Positions 10,295 through 19,788 of a stretch of DNA of 64,000 nt are shown piece after piece. Made by a program: the position numbers and the translations under genes. The stretch's first letter is position 1, and each line of letters begins with the position of its first letter. The stretch comes from BJGV01 sp003230615. Lineage in GTDB: Bacteria > Pseudomonadota > Gammaproteobacteria > Burkholderiales > Nitrosomonadaceae. Location of the stretch: assembly GCA_963663215.1 (NCBI GenBank), contig OY760140.1:1550001-1614000 (forward strand), given 5' to 3'. The notes under the pieces are model-generated. The model had not been told where the DNA came from, made no database searches, and saw nothing but the letters and a program-made list of their open reading frames with translations.

Positions 10295-11491
10295 TCATGC
10301 TTCTCTCTTTAATTGACGACCTTTATCGCCACTACTAAACCCAACAAGAGGCTGCTGAATATCTTTACCGAAAGCGATGACTTTGAAAAGTTCGCCCATT
10401 TCGGTGGGGCTTACTAATTTCTGTAATTGATTAGCCAAGGGTAAATAGTTATCTGTATTTTCTGCCGGTATTCGTGCAAGAATTTCGGTGATGCCACAGT
10501 TGATGAGGAAATGTGCCTGGGAGGTATATCCCAACAACTCTAGCCCCGCACCTGTCGCCGCCTCGGTGACTGCACTAAAATCTACATGACTAGTGATGTC
10601 CTGCAGACCTGGAAAATAAAAAGGATCGTCATGGGTACGGTGACGATAATGGCACATCAGAGTTCCACGATTTCGCTGGGAGTGATAGTACTCTTTGTGC
10701 GTGAAACCGTAATCGATCAACACTATTGCGCCCTGTTGTAAAATGGCTGCGAGACTTCGCATAAATCCACGTGTCAAGAGACTGATTTCACTAATATAAG
10801 TCCTAATTTTATTGCCATCGGAATTAATCTGGGAACTTAGCTCACGTGCAATCTTGACAAGTTCCTTGTTAATCAGCAAGCGGTCGCTCCACTCGAATGC
10901 CCCACCATTCCACGCCACACCACGCTCGAACAAACTGGTACCACGCCATACAACCAAATGTACAGGCATAGCGTCTAGCACTTCATTTGCAAGTATCAGG
11001 CCTTTGAATTTAGCAGGCATATGTTCCAACCAGTCAACCCGAGACAAAAGCTGTGGTGCAAACTTTTCGAATAATTCTTTCTGCCGCTTTTGCAATCCTC
11101 CACTCACATCAAGAATAAAATAATGTTTTGGTAAACTTTCAAGTCTCTCCAGCTCAAGTAATAAATCAAGCGCAAGTTTACCGGTGCCAGCCCCGAATTC
11201 TAAAATCCCGCTGCTATCCTCACCTATGCATTCAATTACCTGCGCCACTTGCTGAGCCACAGCTCTACCAAATAACGGTGAAATTTCTGGTGCAGTAACA
11301 AAATCTCCGGCGCCGCCAAACTTAGTTGTGCCGCCACAGTAATAGCCCATACCAGGTGCATATATTGCCAACTCCATATAACGTGTAAATGGAATCCACC
11401 CTCCCGAAGCAGTAATCTCGTCACAGATCATCTCCTGCACAGCACAACTATGCTGGAAAGAGGGTCCAGTAGGTATAGGTAGTGACAACAT
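10295..11491 (-). CDS. MidA/NDUFAF7-family SAM-dependent methyltransferase
   Basis: Class I SAM-dependent methyltransferase of the DUF185 (COG1565) family. The mitochondrial member NDUFAF7 methylates an arginine of complex I; the bacterial substrate is not established. The 398-residue product contains the family opening GWIPFTRYMELAIYAPGMGYY, split by nothing, then GDFVTAPEISPLFG, the SAM-binding LEFGAGTGKLALDLL near residue 100, ANEVLDAMPVHL, and DYGFTHKEYYH. Length and motif order match the family well. It is divergent from the pteridine reductase gene and convergent with lpdA. A complex I link is inference from the homologue only. Confidence 0.85.
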   Translation of the reverse strand: MLSLPIPTGPSFQHSCAVQEMICDEITASGGWIPFTRYMELAIYAPGMGYYCGGTTKFGGAGDFVTAPEISPLFGRAVAQQVAQVIECIGEDSSGILEFGAGTGKLALDLLLELERLESLPKHYFILDVSGGLQKRQKELFEKFAPQLLSRVDWLEHMPAKFKGLILANEVLDAMPVHLVVWRGTSLFERGVAWNGGAFEWSDRLLINKELVKIARELSSQINSDGNKIRTYISEISLLTRGFMRSLAAILQQGAIVLIDYGFTHKEYYHSQRNRGTLMCHYRHRTHDDPFYFPGLQDITSHVDFSAVTEAATGAGLELLGYTSQAHFLINCGITEILARIPAENTDNYLPLANQLQKLVSPTEMGELFKVIAFGKDIQQPLVGFSSGDKGRQLKREA

Positions 11492-11694
11492 CGGCGCGAG
11501 AGTTTCTTTATGGTAAATTATCGAAACCTAGTGGCTCTAAATTAACGATTGTAGAGGGTGCCTTTAAAAACTCAAGATTCAAAATAGAACTAAGCGTATA
11601 TAACTACGTATTATGACGTGACAGAATGATAGATTAATACGCAAAATTCTGATAGCCAATTTCAATTGCTAGAAATACCCTAGAGGAGATTGTG

Positions 11695-12435
11695 ATGCAA
11701 GGTAAGGTAATACTAGTTACTGGTGGCACCAAGCGCTTGGGTGAGGCTATCTGCCGCAAACTACATACTGTGGGCATGAATCTGATGGTGCATTATCGAT
11801 CCTCAGAAGGGGAAGCACGAATGTTGCAAACTGAACTCAATCAGGCACGTCCTGGCTCAGTGGCATTAGTGCAGGCTGACTTGCTCGATATCACTCAACT
11901 ACCAAATCTAATAGACGAAACTATAAAACATTTTGGTAAGATGGATTCACTTGTCAATAATGCCTCCAGCTTCTACCCCTCTCCGATGGGAGAGATAACA
12001 GAAAAATCATGGGACGAGCTCATTGGCAGCAATTGCAAGGCACCTCTCTTTTTGTCTCAAGCAGCTGTGCCGCATCTTAAGAAACAGCATGGCTGTATTG
12101 TTAACATTGTCGATATTCACGCTAAATGGCCGCTAAAAAAGTACGTGATATATAGTTCTGCAAAAGGTGGGCTGGCTACACTTACTAGATCTCTGGCGCT
12201 AGAACTTGCACCAGAGATCCGAGTAAACGGTGTTTCTCCAGGCTCTATTCTGTGGCCAGAGAATGGTGAATGGTCAGACGAATTAGCTCGCAAGCATATC
12301 ATTGGAAAGACGCTCCTTAAACGAATAGGCGAGCCGGATGATATTGCTAAAACAGTACTTTTTTTGATTTCAGATGCGCCTTATATAACTGGCCAAATCA
12401 TAGTAGTAGATGGTGGACGCAGCATAAATTTATAG
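11695..12435 (+). CDS. folM: Pteridine reductase (short-chain dehydrogenase, FolM-like)
   Basis: NADPH-dependent short-chain dehydrogenase/reductase, probably reducing dihydromonapterin or dihydrofolate-type pterins. The 246-residue product has a cofactor loop TGGTKRLGEAI, in which the usual Gly-rich TGxxxGxG is modified to the TGGxxRxG form seen in pteridine reductases, the NNASSFYPSP segment, the catalytic YSSAKGGL (Tyr-Lys) and the GVSPGSILWPE loop. GTG at 11692 and ATG at 11695 are adjacent; the GGAG at 11684-11687 is better spaced for the ATG. A generic SDR function remains possible. Confidence 0.8.
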   Translation: MQGKVILVTGGTKRLGEAICRKLHTVGMNLMVHYRSSEGEARMLQTELNQARPGSVALVQADLLDITQLPNLIDETIKHFGKMDSLVNNASSFYPSPMGEITEKSWDELIGSNCKAPLFLSQAAVPHLKKQHGCIVNIVDIHAKWPLKKYVIYSSAKGGLATLTRSLALELAPEIRVNGVSPGSILWPENGEWSDELARKHIIGKTLLKRIGEPDDIAKTVLFLISDAPYITGQIIVVDGGRSINL

Positions 12436-12589
12436 ATAACCAGGCATTGAACGCGCTTGCCCATAATGAGTTTCCCATTCTCTACACCCCAGAAACAACA
12501 AATTTTTGATTTTGCATAAAGTGATCTGATCCAGACCAGCTAGTGAATATAGGATAAAATGAACTCTTAATTACCATGCAACTTTCACT

Positions 12590-13801
12590 ATGAAAAAATC
12601 TCACCTCCCTCACCGCACAAAATTTCCACGTGCTGTACAGGAACTTACCCGTCTAGCTGCAGGACTTGCAGCTTCTGGTAGTCACATAGAAGATACCTTT
12701 TGGGAAAATCAACTGGAGGTAAAAATAAACACACAGTTACGTACGGGGAATGATCAAAACCTAGAGGCGGCATTGGAGTTACTTTATGATACCGACCAAG
12801 CTGGTTACGGAGAATTCATCTATGCCATTGAGGCTGCGATTGAGTGTGGCACGTTGATACATGAAGACCGCACCTATGATGTACTAATGTTTGCTGCACC
12901 AGTTCTAACCTGGTCACGTTTTTCGATTCCTTCCGGCCCGATACCTATAGCAATTTTAAATAATCTTCGCGAGCAGTTCCAGATACATGTGTTGTTAAAA
13001 AACGTTCAGTTTTCGCTGGCAGACTACCTCTTCAGTCCTGACCAACTACCACGCGGTTATCGCCTCACATATGAACTAGCCGGTAAGTTATGGGCTGCTG
13101 CTGCAGGTGGACAGGACTTACACATGAACCCACGCCAATTTGCTGAAACAGGACGCTTTCTTTCAGATACCCGTTATCTTCTCGGTGCGATTGCAGTACC
13201 ACAGGGAGAACCTATGTTTCGCTGGCAGGAAACTAACGGAACAGGCCGAGTAAATAATGGAATTTCTAGTGTGAAGTCTTCGAAGCAGGAGATATCCCTT
13301 TCATGGAAAACTCAGTGTGGCGAAGCGCTACGCTCACTATTTCAGGGTTGTGCGTTAGAGCTGTTGTTGCCAGATGGATTCTTTTCTGCATGGCGTATGG
13401 CAGATCGCCTTGCCCGTCCCTATTCCATGCATGCCACCGTTGATTTTTTGCAATCAACCTTAAATATTCCTGCAAGTGGCCTTCGTGCAGTGGTCGCACC
13501 ATTCCATGACCAGTTGCTAGAAGAATATCGTGTAAGTTTCACCCCACTTGATCGTAATGATGTGCTCTACGGTATTGTCTGGGCACTGGTTGGTGAGGAA
13601 GATGAAAACAGTGACACTGTTACACAAATAGAAACTACGCTGCAAGAATGCAATATAGCTAACATAACACTTCTAGATAATCACTTTCCCTTAGAGTATT
13701 GTGAGGAGTGTGGTGCGCCTTTGTTCCCAGATCCAGAAGGCGAAATTGTTCATGCCGAGTTTCCTGAAGAAGGAGAAAAGATTCTAGTACATTTACACTG
13801 A
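12590..13801 (+). CDS. DUF2863 family protein, function unknown
   Basis: A 403-residue soluble-looking protein with no signal peptide or membrane segment. Its opening, with KFPRAVQELTRLAAGLAAS and the later HEDRTYDVLMFAAPVLTWSR, resembles the betaproteobacterial DUF2863 family, which has no assigned function. The C-terminus has a CEECGAPLFPDPEGE segment, suggesting a possible metal site with only two close cysteines, which is a guess. It stands alone between folM and the yciB operon. Family recognition is from memory of the sequence pattern. Confidence 0.7.
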   Translation: MKKSHLPHRTKFPRAVQELTRLAAGLAASGSHIEDTFWENQLEVKINTQLRTGNDQNLEAALELLYDTDQAGYGEFIYAIEAAIECGTLIHEDRTYDVLMFAAPVLTWSRFSIPSGPIPIAILNNLREQFQIHVLLKNVQFSLADYLFSPDQLPRGYRLTYELAGKLWAAAAGGQDLHMNPRQFAETGRFLSDTRYLLGAIAVPQGEPMFRWQETNGTGRVNNGISSVKSSKQEISLSWKTQCGEALRSLFQGCALELLLPDGFFSAWRMADRLARPYSMHATVDFLQSTLNIPASGLRAVVAPFHDQLLEEYRVSFTPLDRNDVLYGIVWALVGEEDENSDTVTQIETTLQECNIANITLLDNHFPLEYCEECGAPLFPDPEGEIVHAEFPEEGEKILVHLH

Positions 13802-14132
13802 CACAAAACTTATCTTGTAAAAAAATAAGAGCCATTTCTAAATTTGATATCGCATATTATATGAATAAAAAAAGATTTACAAGTCTAAGTCTGGTTGAGT
13901 AACATAGAATATACTGCGGCGATTTTATCTACGTATTGCATTAATTCTATTTAATCTTCATTAGATTAATGAGATTGCTACAACATGAAAATATCTTGCT
14001 AGTGAATACATATTTATCCAATCCTTTTAAACCGTTTGAACCACATGTACCCAGAAATTTTATAGATTTTTCCAAACTTAGCCACCATAATCGATTTGCT
14101 CAACCAATGGCAAACTTTACCACTCTATATTT
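13802..14132. other. AT-rich intergenic region before yciB
   Basis: 331 bases with no supportable gene. It contains a perfect 7-base inverted repeat, TTAATCT and AGATTAA around a 5-base loop, at 13951-13969, which could be an operator or a small hairpin. The promoter of the yciB-yciI-bolA-ppiC operon should lie here, but I cannot place it with confidence. Confidence 0.4.
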
Positions 14133-14678
14133 ATGAAATTTCTTTTTGATCTGTTCCCGGTCATCCTATTTTTTGTCGCGTTCAAGCTTTATGGAATTTA
14201 TGCTGCAACTGCTGCAGCCATTGCTGCTACTTTTGTTCAAATTATCTGGACTTGGTTTCGTCACCGTAGGGTTAAAAATATGCAGTGGGTAAGTCTAACG
14301 ATCATTGTCATTTTCGGTAGCGCAACACTGTTACTACAAGACGAGACTTTTATCAAATGGAAACCAACCGTATTATATTGGGTGTTCACTAGTGCGCTAC
14401 TCGTTTCGCATTCAGTATTTAAGAAAAATCTGATTCGTACCATGCTGGAAAAGAATATCTCGCTGCCAGAAGGCATATGGAACAACCTTAATCTCAGTTG
14501 GGCAACATTCTTTGCCTTAATGGGCGTAGTTAATCTCTATGTGGCTTTTAACTACTCCACTGATACCTGGGTAAATTTCAAACTATTTGGGGCAACGGGA
14601 TTAATGTTGATATTTGTAGTATTACAGGGGCTTATGCTGGGAAAATTTATAACGGAGAATGAGGACAGTAACACGTGA
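14133..14678 (+). CDS. yciB: Inner-membrane spanning protein YciB (septation protein A)
   Basis: Integral inner-membrane protein implicated in cell-envelope synthesis and septation. The 181-residue product starts MKFLFDLFPVILFFVAFKLY, the diagnostic opening of the IspA/YciB family, and has about five to six hydrophobic segments through residue 175. The QDETFIKWKPTVLYW stretch in the middle is also conserved. First gene of a four-gene operon: its TGA stop overlaps the ATG of the next gene by one base. The clustering with yciI is common in proteobacteria. Confidence 0.92.
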   Translation: MKFLFDLFPVILFFVAFKLYGIYAATAAAIAATFVQIIWTWFRHRRVKNMQWVSLTIIVIFGSATLLLQDETFIKWKPTVLYWVFTSALLVSHSVFKKNLIRTMLEKNISLPEGIWNNLNLSWATFFALMGVVNLYVAFNYSTDTWVNFKLFGATGLMLIFVVLQGLMLGKFITENEDSNT

Positions 14679-14980
14679 TGCTTTACGTGATAAATGGCGA
14701 AGATACTCCAGATAGTCTAGAAAAACGTATGGTGTCTCGTTCTGCTCATCTGGAACGCATTAAAGTTTTACAAGAGGAAGGGCGCCTTATCCTGGCTGGT
14801 CCATACCCCGCGATTGATAGTATTGATCCCGGTCCAGCTGGATTCTCTGGCAGCCTAATCGTAGCGAAATTTGTGTCACTGGAGGCAGCATGCTCTTGGG
14901 CTAAGGCTGATCCATATACTACTTCTGACGTGTATGCAAAGCTCACGATTAAGCCATTTAAGAAAGTTCTGCCAATATGA
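14678..14980 (+). CDS. yciI: YciI family protein
   Basis: Small (100 residues) dimeric alpha-beta barrel protein of the YCII family, whose cellular role is not firmly known. It has the family pattern of a conserved His in RSAHLERI near residue 26 and the DPY segment near residue 81 (KADPYTTSDVYAKLTI), thought to line the active site. Its ATG overlaps the stop of yciB (TGATG), and its own TGA overlaps the bolA start (ATGA), so the three are very likely translationally coupled. A GTG three bases earlier would add one residue. Confidence 0.87.
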   Translation: MLYVINGEDTPDSLEKRMVSRSAHLERIKVLQEEGRLILAGPYPAIDSIDPGPAGFSGSLIVAKFVSLEAACSWAKADPYTTSDVYAKLTIKPFKKVLPI

Positions 14981-15240
14981 ACATAATCAAATCAATAAAA
15001 CAGAAACTTGCTGTTCTTAATCCAGAGAAAATTGAAATATTGGATGAAAGCGCCAATCATGAAGGTCACGAGGGGGCTAAGAACGGTGGGGGCCATTTCT
15101 CTCTTACCATCGTATCGTGCAATTTTTTAGAAAAAACGACCATAGCCCGACATAGGATGATATATGCCGCTCTGGGAGAAATGATGGACAAGGATATTCA
15201 CGCACTAAGTATAAAGGCGTATACTCCCGAAGAAATTTAG
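14977..15240 (+). CDS. bolA: BolA/IbaG family protein
   Basis: Small (87 residues) BolA-fold protein. Members bind monothiol glutaredoxins and [2Fe-2S] clusters and influence cell shape or iron-sulfur trafficking. The visible BolA signature is the conserved HFSLTIVS strand, then ARHRMIYAALGEMM and a C-terminal HALSIKAYTPEE block. The segment between residues 25 and 37 (HEGHEGAKNGGGH) is His/Gly-rich, as in some betaproteobacterial BolA proteins. Overlaps yciI by four bases and precedes the PpiC gene by 30 bases. Confidence 0.9.
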   Translation: MNIIKSIKQKLAVLNPEKIEILDESANHEGHEGAKNGGGHFSLTIVSCNFLEKTTIARHRMIYAALGEMMDKDIHALSIKAYTPEEI

Positions 15241-15270
15241 TTTGATTCAACTAACTGAGAGGAAAACCTA

Positions 15271-16062
15271 ATGCACCTAATGAAATTTTTACAACTAATA
15301 GTACTCTGTATTTCTGGTCTATTAGCCGTTACCACGACTCATGCAGCGCCTATGGCCAAAGTAAATGGGGTTGCCATTCCAAACGCGCGTCTCGAGTTAG
15401 TGATGAAGGGACTCGCTTCTCAGGGTCAAAAAGATACTCCGGAAGCAAGGAAGGTTGTACGCGATGACCTTATAAAGCAGGAAATACTCTCTCAGGAAGC
15501 CGTAAGAAAGAAACTCGATAAAACTCCAGATGTTCAAACTCAGATTCAAATTACCCGTCAGTCTGTCTTGATCAGAGCACTTCAATCTGATTTTATAGCG
15601 AACCATAAGCCATCCGAAAAAGAACTGCGTAAAGAATATGAGGCGGTGAGCGCAGCTTCGATGGGTGATCAGGAATACAACCCACGTCACATTCTGGTCA
15701 GTACCGAGGCAGAAGCAAAAGACATTATTGCAAGTATCAAGAAGGGCGCTAAATTTGAACAGCTCGCTAAAGATAAATCTACCGATGATGGATCCAAGAA
15801 CAAGGGTGGCGAACTTGGCTGGTCCTCTGCCAGGAGCTATGCACAACCCTTTGCTGAAGCCTTGGTCAAATTGAAGAAAGGTGAAATAACCCAAAAACCT
15901 GTAAAAACTTCCTTCGGTTGGCACGTAATTCGAAACGATGGTATGCGTCCCCTCAAAATACCACCTTATGAGGAAGTTAAACCAAAGGTTGTACAGCGTG
16001 TGCTGCAGCGTCAATTTGCAGCTTATCTCGAAGAACTACGTAGTAAAGCTAAGATCGAATAG
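15271..16062 (+). CDS. Periplasmic parvulin-type peptidyl-prolyl isomerase
   Basis: Catalyses cis-trans isomerisation of prolyl bonds in periplasmic or outer-membrane proteins. The 263-residue product has a cleavable signal peptide ending THAAP (about residues 1-26), a SurA/PrsA-like N-terminal chaperone region, and a single PpiC rotamase domain at about residues 130-235, marked by PRHILVSTEAEAK, GGELGWSSARSYAQPFAEA and FGWHVIRND. SurA itself, with two such domains, is encoded at 46.5 kb, so this is a second enzyme. Last gene of the yciB operon, followed by a strong hairpin. Confidence 0.9.
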   Translation: MHLMKFLQLIVLCISGLLAVTTTHAAPMAKVNGVAIPNARLELVMKGLASQGQKDTPEARKVVRDDLIKQEILSQEAVRKKLDKTPDVQTQIQITRQSVLIRALQSDFIANHKPSEKELRKEYEAVSAASMGDQEYNPRHILVSTEAEAKDIIASIKKGAKFEQLAKDKSTDDGSKNKGGELGWSSARSYAQPFAEALVKLKKGEITQKPVKTSFGWHVIRNDGMRPLKIPPYEEVKPKVVQRVLQRQFAAYLEELRSKAKIE

Positions 16063-16089
16063 TCGCAACATTTGGGAATTTTTGAAGCT

Positions 16090-16119
16090 AAAGAGGGCGG
16101 TTATTTGACCGCCCTCTTT
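16090..16119 (+). terminator. Strong hairpin terminator between convergent ppiC-type gene and alr
   Basis: A perfect 11-base stem, AAAGAGGGCGG at 16090-16100 and CCGCCCTCTTT at 16109-16119, encloses an 8-base loop. It sits between two convergent genes and ends in T-rich sequence on both strands, so it can act in both directions. Confidence 0.85.
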
Positions 16120-16134
16120 CAAATCATATTTCAC

Positions 16135-17208
16135 TTACGTCTCTATCCGTATTCTTGGTGCCAGCGAACATAATAACTCATAGCTGATCGTACTAGCTGA
16201 CTGTGCTACTTCGTCTACGGGCATTCCTTTCCCCCAAAGTGTTACTGGACTCCCCACATCTGCACTCTCAATCCCACTCAAATCAACATGCAGCATATCC
16301 ATAGACACACGCCCAAGAATACGGGTACGCCTACCGTTTACTAATACTGGTGTACCAATGGACGCATGTCGCGGGTACCCGTCAGCATAACCCCCAGCAA
16401 CAATACCCACACGCATGGGCCGATCCGCATGAAAAAAGTGTCCATAACCAATCCCATCTCCCGAACGAAGATTTTGTACCGCGATGATTCTGCTAGATAC
16501 TGTCATGGCTGGACATAAATCCAGTTCGCTAGCAGTTGTATCAGAAAATGGTGATGCGCCATAGAGCATGATGCCGGGACGCACCCAGTCAGCATGTGTT
16601 TCAGGGTAGCGTAAAATTGCTGCAGAGTTGGCTAATGAGAGTGACAAATTACATCCTGCGGTAGCAGCATTAAAACATTGTAGTTGCCTTGCTACCTCCC
16701 TCCCCCCGTTAGGTTCATCAGCGCAAGCAAAATGTGTCATCAATGTAATTTGACCAACGGCAGGATTGGACTTCAGTGACTCTAGTGCAGCAGGAAATTG
16801 CTCAGGAGTAAATCCTAAACGGTTCATACCAGTGTTGAGCTTCAGAAATACATCCAACCCTCCAGCTCGTCTATAAACAGGTAACATCTCCAACTGCTCA
16901 CTGTGATGAATTACAGTACCAAATTGGTAGCGCTCGAACAACGCCAATTCCGATATAGAGAAAAAACCCTCAATTAATAAGATAGGCTGGCGATAACCGG
17001 CTTCTCGTAGACGAATTGCAGCGTCTAATTCCAACATCGCGAAACCATCTGCGCTCTTAAACGCTTCGGCGGCACGCAGTAATCCGTGGCCGTAGGCGTC
17101 AGCTTTGATTACCACCATCACTCTTGAGCGGGGGGTATGGCGACGAACTACCGAAAGATTGTGTTCAAGCGCAGTTAAATCAATCAGGGCATGGATGGGA
17201 CGCGACAT
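16135..17208 (-). CDS. alr: Alanine racemase
   Basis: PLP-dependent interconversion of L- and D-alanine, supplying D-Ala for peptidoglycan. The 357-residue product has the PLP-lysine motif VVIKADAYGHGL near residue 34, the RPGIMLYGASP block near residue 207, and RVSMDMLHVDLS with the second catalytic region near residue 300. Length fits the family. It is convergent with the upstream operon across a bidirectional terminator, and divergent from lplT with a 74-base gap. Whether a second, catabolic racemase exists cannot be seen here. Confidence 0.95.
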   Translation of the reverse strand: MSRPIHALIDLTALEHNLSVVRRHTPRSRVMVVIKADAYGHGLLRAAEAFKSADGFAMLELDAAIRLREAGYRQPILLIEGFFSISELALFERYQFGTVIHHSEQLEMLPVYRRAGGLDVFLKLNTGMNRLGFTPEQFPAALESLKSNPAVGQITLMTHFACADEPNGGREVARQLQCFNAATAGCNLSLSLANSAAILRYPETHADWVRPGIMLYGASPFSDTTASELDLCPAMTVSSRIIAVQNLRSGDGIGYGHFFHADRPMRVGIVAGGYADGYPRHASIGTPVLVNGRRTRILGRVSMDMLHVDLSGIESADVGSPVTLWGKGMPVDEVAQSASTISYELLCSLAPRIRIET

Positions 17209-17282
17209 TTGTTCAGTGTTTTGAAAAATTCACCACTTATCCTTTCAGCATACAAGTAAAATTCATACTGTAGCATTCTTCA

Positions 17283-18587
17283 GTGCCTAACAACAATTCG
17301 GGGGAGGAGTTTTTGAAACGTGGTTTCTACACCATTATGGCGTCACAGTTCTTTTCGTCGCTGGCAGATAATGCACTATTGGTTGTTGCTATCGCACTAC
17401 TGATAGATCTCCATGCCCCTGCGTATCTCACTCCCATGCTCAAATTTGTTTTTGTATTGTTCTATGTAATTCTTGCTCCTTTTGTCGGTGCATTTGCTGA
17501 CTCCATGGCTAAGGGAAGGGTAATGTTTATCAGTAATGCCATCAAGATCACAGGTTGCGGTTTACTTTTTCTGGCCTCGCATCAGTATCTCGCTCTCGCT
17601 GCATATGCTTTTGTGGGACTAGGTGCTGCCGCATACTCTCCGGCCAAATATGGCATACTCACTGAGCTACTGCCACCGGAGAAACTAGTAATTGCCAATG
17701 GCTGGATTGAGGGATTGACCGTGGCCTCCATTATCCTTGGCACCGTATTGGGTGGTGTATTAATTACCCCATCGGTTTCCGCTACATTTCTGGCGTTTGA
17801 CTTTCCCTTCATTGATACCGGCGTGGATACTGCTCCAGAAGCGTCTATTCTCCTCATTGCTGTATTCTATGGCATTGCTGCTACCTTCAATCTATACATT
17901 CCAAACACTGGAGTTGATCACCGCATTCTCAATAAAAGCCCAATCTTCCTAATACATGAGTTTGGGCATTGCTTCCAGTTACTATGGACTGACAAGTTAG
18001 GACAGATTTCGCTTGCTGTAACAACATTGTTCTGGGGAGCAGGTGCAACGCTGCAGTTTATCGTGCTGAAATGGGCCGAAGTAGCCCTCGGCTATCCGCT
18101 AAACAAAGCAGCGCAACTACAAGGCATAGTTGCCGTAGGTATAGCGATAGGTGCTGTGATGGCTGCACGGCTAGTATCCTTGAGGCAATCAGTCAGAGTG
18201 ATCCCCCTTGGTATCGCTATGGGTATCGTAGTAATGGCTATGATAATAGTGCAAAACCTATGGATCGCAATCATTTTACTTATGCTGATTGGCGGACTGG
18301 CTGGATTTTTCGTGGTACCAATGAACGCATTGCTGCAACATCGTGGACATATCCTGATGGGTGCAGGCCATTCTATCGCGGTACAAAACTTTAATGAAAA
18401 CTTGAGCATACTTGTCATGTTGACGATATATGCTTTGTTGGTAAGTTTTGAAGTGCACGTTTACTCTGTCATAATCATCTTTGGTCTATTCGTGGCAGTA
18501 ACTATGACTCTGATACGCCGGTGGCATTTGCTAAACCAAAGCAAGGAAGATTCTCTACATCTAATAGGCGCTCATAAAAAGCTTTGA
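17283..18587 (+). CDS. lplT: Lysophospholipid transporter LplT (MFS)
   Basis: Major-facilitator protein that flips lysophospholipids across the inner membrane for re-acylation. The 434-residue product has about twelve hydrophobic segments and LplT signatures: SSLADNALLVVAIALL, VGAFADSMAKGRVM, GLGAAAYSPAKYGILTELLPPEKLV, and VVPMNALLQHRGH. In Escherichia coli LplT is followed by the acyltransferase Aas; here no acyltransferase is adjacent. The GTG at 17283 lacks a ribosome site. An in-frame TTG at 17313 follows GGGGAGGAG very closely and gives a start closer to homologues, so it is a real alternative. Confidence 0.9.
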   Translation: MPNNNSGEEFLKRGFYTIMASQFFSSLADNALLVVAIALLIDLHAPAYLTPMLKFVFVLFYVILAPFVGAFADSMAKGRVMFISNAIKITGCGLLFLASHQYLALAAYAFVGLGAAAYSPAKYGILTELLPPEKLVIANGWIEGLTVASIILGTVLGGVLITPSVSATFLAFDFPFIDTGVDTAPEASILLIAVFYGIAATFNLYIPNTGVDHRILNKSPIFLIHEFGHCFQLLWTDKLGQISLAVTTLFWGAGATLQFIVLKWAEVALGYPLNKAAQLQGIVAVGIAIGAVMAARLVSLRQSVRVIPLGIAMGIVVMAMIIVQNLWIAIILLMLIGGLAGFFVVPMNALLQHRGHILMGAGHSIAVQNFNENLSILVMLTIYALLVSFEVHVYSVIIIFGLFVAVTMTLIRRWHLLNQSKEDSLHLIGAHKKL

Positions 18588-18628
18588 TAATAGCTATTTA
18601 TAATCAGAAAACTACCAGAAAAATGATT

Positions 18629-19330
18629 CTATAAAATTGTCTGCATGGTTTTTCTTGCAAAACATAAATCTTCCCATACCTTTGCCTTGTCAATCTGTAT
18701 ACGTAACAGATAGGCTGGATGATATGTGACAATTAAAGGAATACCCGAATATTCATGCAACTTACCACGCAAGCTAGCAATGGTAGCGCCAGTATTCAAA
18801 AGGTTTTGTGCTGCAACTTTTCCCAGTGCAATAATAAGTTTTGGCTTAATCAATTCAATTTGCCTTGTAAGATAGGGCTCACATTGTTGCGCTTCACTAG
18901 GGCCTGGATTTCTGTTACCAGGAGGACGACATTTGACAACATTGGTAATATAAATATTCTTACCACGCTTCAGATTAATTGCTTCAAGCATATTATCCAG
19001 TAATTTCCCAGCCAGTCCAACGAAAGGCTCACCCTTAGTATCCTCTTCTACACCTGGCGCCTCCCCTACACATAACCAATCGGCATTCTCATCACCTACG
19101 CCAAATACCGTCTTGTTGCGGGCCTGACACAATGAACAAGCGCCACATCTAGCTACGCTTATCTTGAGCTGAGCCCAGTTCGAGTGCAAAATTTGCAACC
19201 GCCTATCATTCATTGCAGCAACAGGTGGGCTAGGTACCTGTGACAAATTACTGATCTGAAAATTCTTTCTAGTGCGCCACAACGGAATCAATCCCAATTC
19301 CTTGAAAATTTCTTCGCGTCTAGCACTCAT
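18629..19330 (-). CDS. Family 4/5-type uracil-DNA glycosylase with 4Fe-4S cluster
   Basis: Excises uracil from DNA, starting base-excision repair. The 233-residue product carries the cluster cysteines in ARCGACSLCQARNKTVFG, the GEAPGVEED catalytic-loop motif, the KCRPPGNRNP segment with a further cluster cysteine, and the C-terminal TYHPAYLLR motif. It belongs to the SPO1-polymerase-related UDG superfamily. It is the last gene of the tsaB-rimI-udg unit: its ATG overlaps the rimI stop by four bases. This association is common in betaproteobacteria. Confidence 0.92.
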   Translation of the reverse strand: MSARREEIFKELGLIPLWRTRKNFQISNLSQVPSPPVAAMNDRRLQILHSNWAQLKISVARCGACSLCQARNKTVFGVGDENADWLCVGEAPGVEEDTKGEPFVGLAGKLLDNMLEAINLKRGKNIYITNVVKCRPPGNRNPGPSEAQQCEPYLTRQIELIKPKLIIALGKVAAQNLLNTGATIASLRGKLHEYSGIPLIVTYHPAYLLRIQIDKAKVWEDLCFARKTMQTIL

Positions 19331-19788
19331 AGTGTCAACTCCATAACAATAGCATCCTCACGCCCACCCATCGCAGGATAATAACCTGAACGAGTTGCAA
19401 TCCGTGTAAAACCTATCCTCTCATACAATCTGGCAGCACCAAAATTGGATTTGCGCACCTCTAGAAATACAGATCGTGCGTGATGTTCCTTAGCAAGACA
19501 GATAAAGTGCTGCAACAATTTCTCTCCCCACCCTTCTTGTTGCCATCCTGCTGTAACACTAAGCGTAAGTAAATGAGCCTCATCTAGACCAATTGTCATC
19601 ACTCCGTAACCAAAAATATGGCCACCTAACTCTAATACATAGCAATGGTATCCGGAACTTATCGAATCTCCAAAATTACCCCGTGTCCATGGAAAAAGAA
19701 AAACTTCCTTTTCAATGACTGTAACTTCATCTAAATCTGTCACAAGCATTTGCCTGATTTCTGGCATTTCTTTTAATTGGGCGCTCAT
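19327..19788 (-). CDS. rimI: Ribosomal protein S18-alanine N-acetyltransferase
   Basis: GNAT acetyltransferase that by homology modifies the N-terminal alanine of ribosomal protein S18. The 153-residue product has the family opening with FPWTRGNFGDSISSGY, the acetyl-CoA-binding V-x-x-x-W-Q-x-x-G-W-G region near residue 80 (a variant of the usual QRRGIG loop), and LEVRKSNFGAARLYERIGF. Start and stop each overlap a neighbour by four bases (ATGA), so the unit is tightly coupled. The Trp-Gly replacement in the CoA loop is slightly unusual. Confidence 0.88.
   Translation of the reverse strand: MSAQLKEMPEIRQMLVTDLDEVTVIEKEVFLFPWTRGNFGDSISSGYHCYVLELGGHIFGYGVMTIGLDEAHLLTLSVTAGWQQEGWGEKLLQHFICLAKEHHARSVFLEVRKSNFGAARLYERIGFTRIATRSGYYPAMGGREDAIVMELTL

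Noticed and set aside
15397..16014. 205-codon minus-strand frame opposite the parvulin gene
   Set aside because: Overlaps a clear signal-peptide/PpiC gene completely and has no recognisable features.
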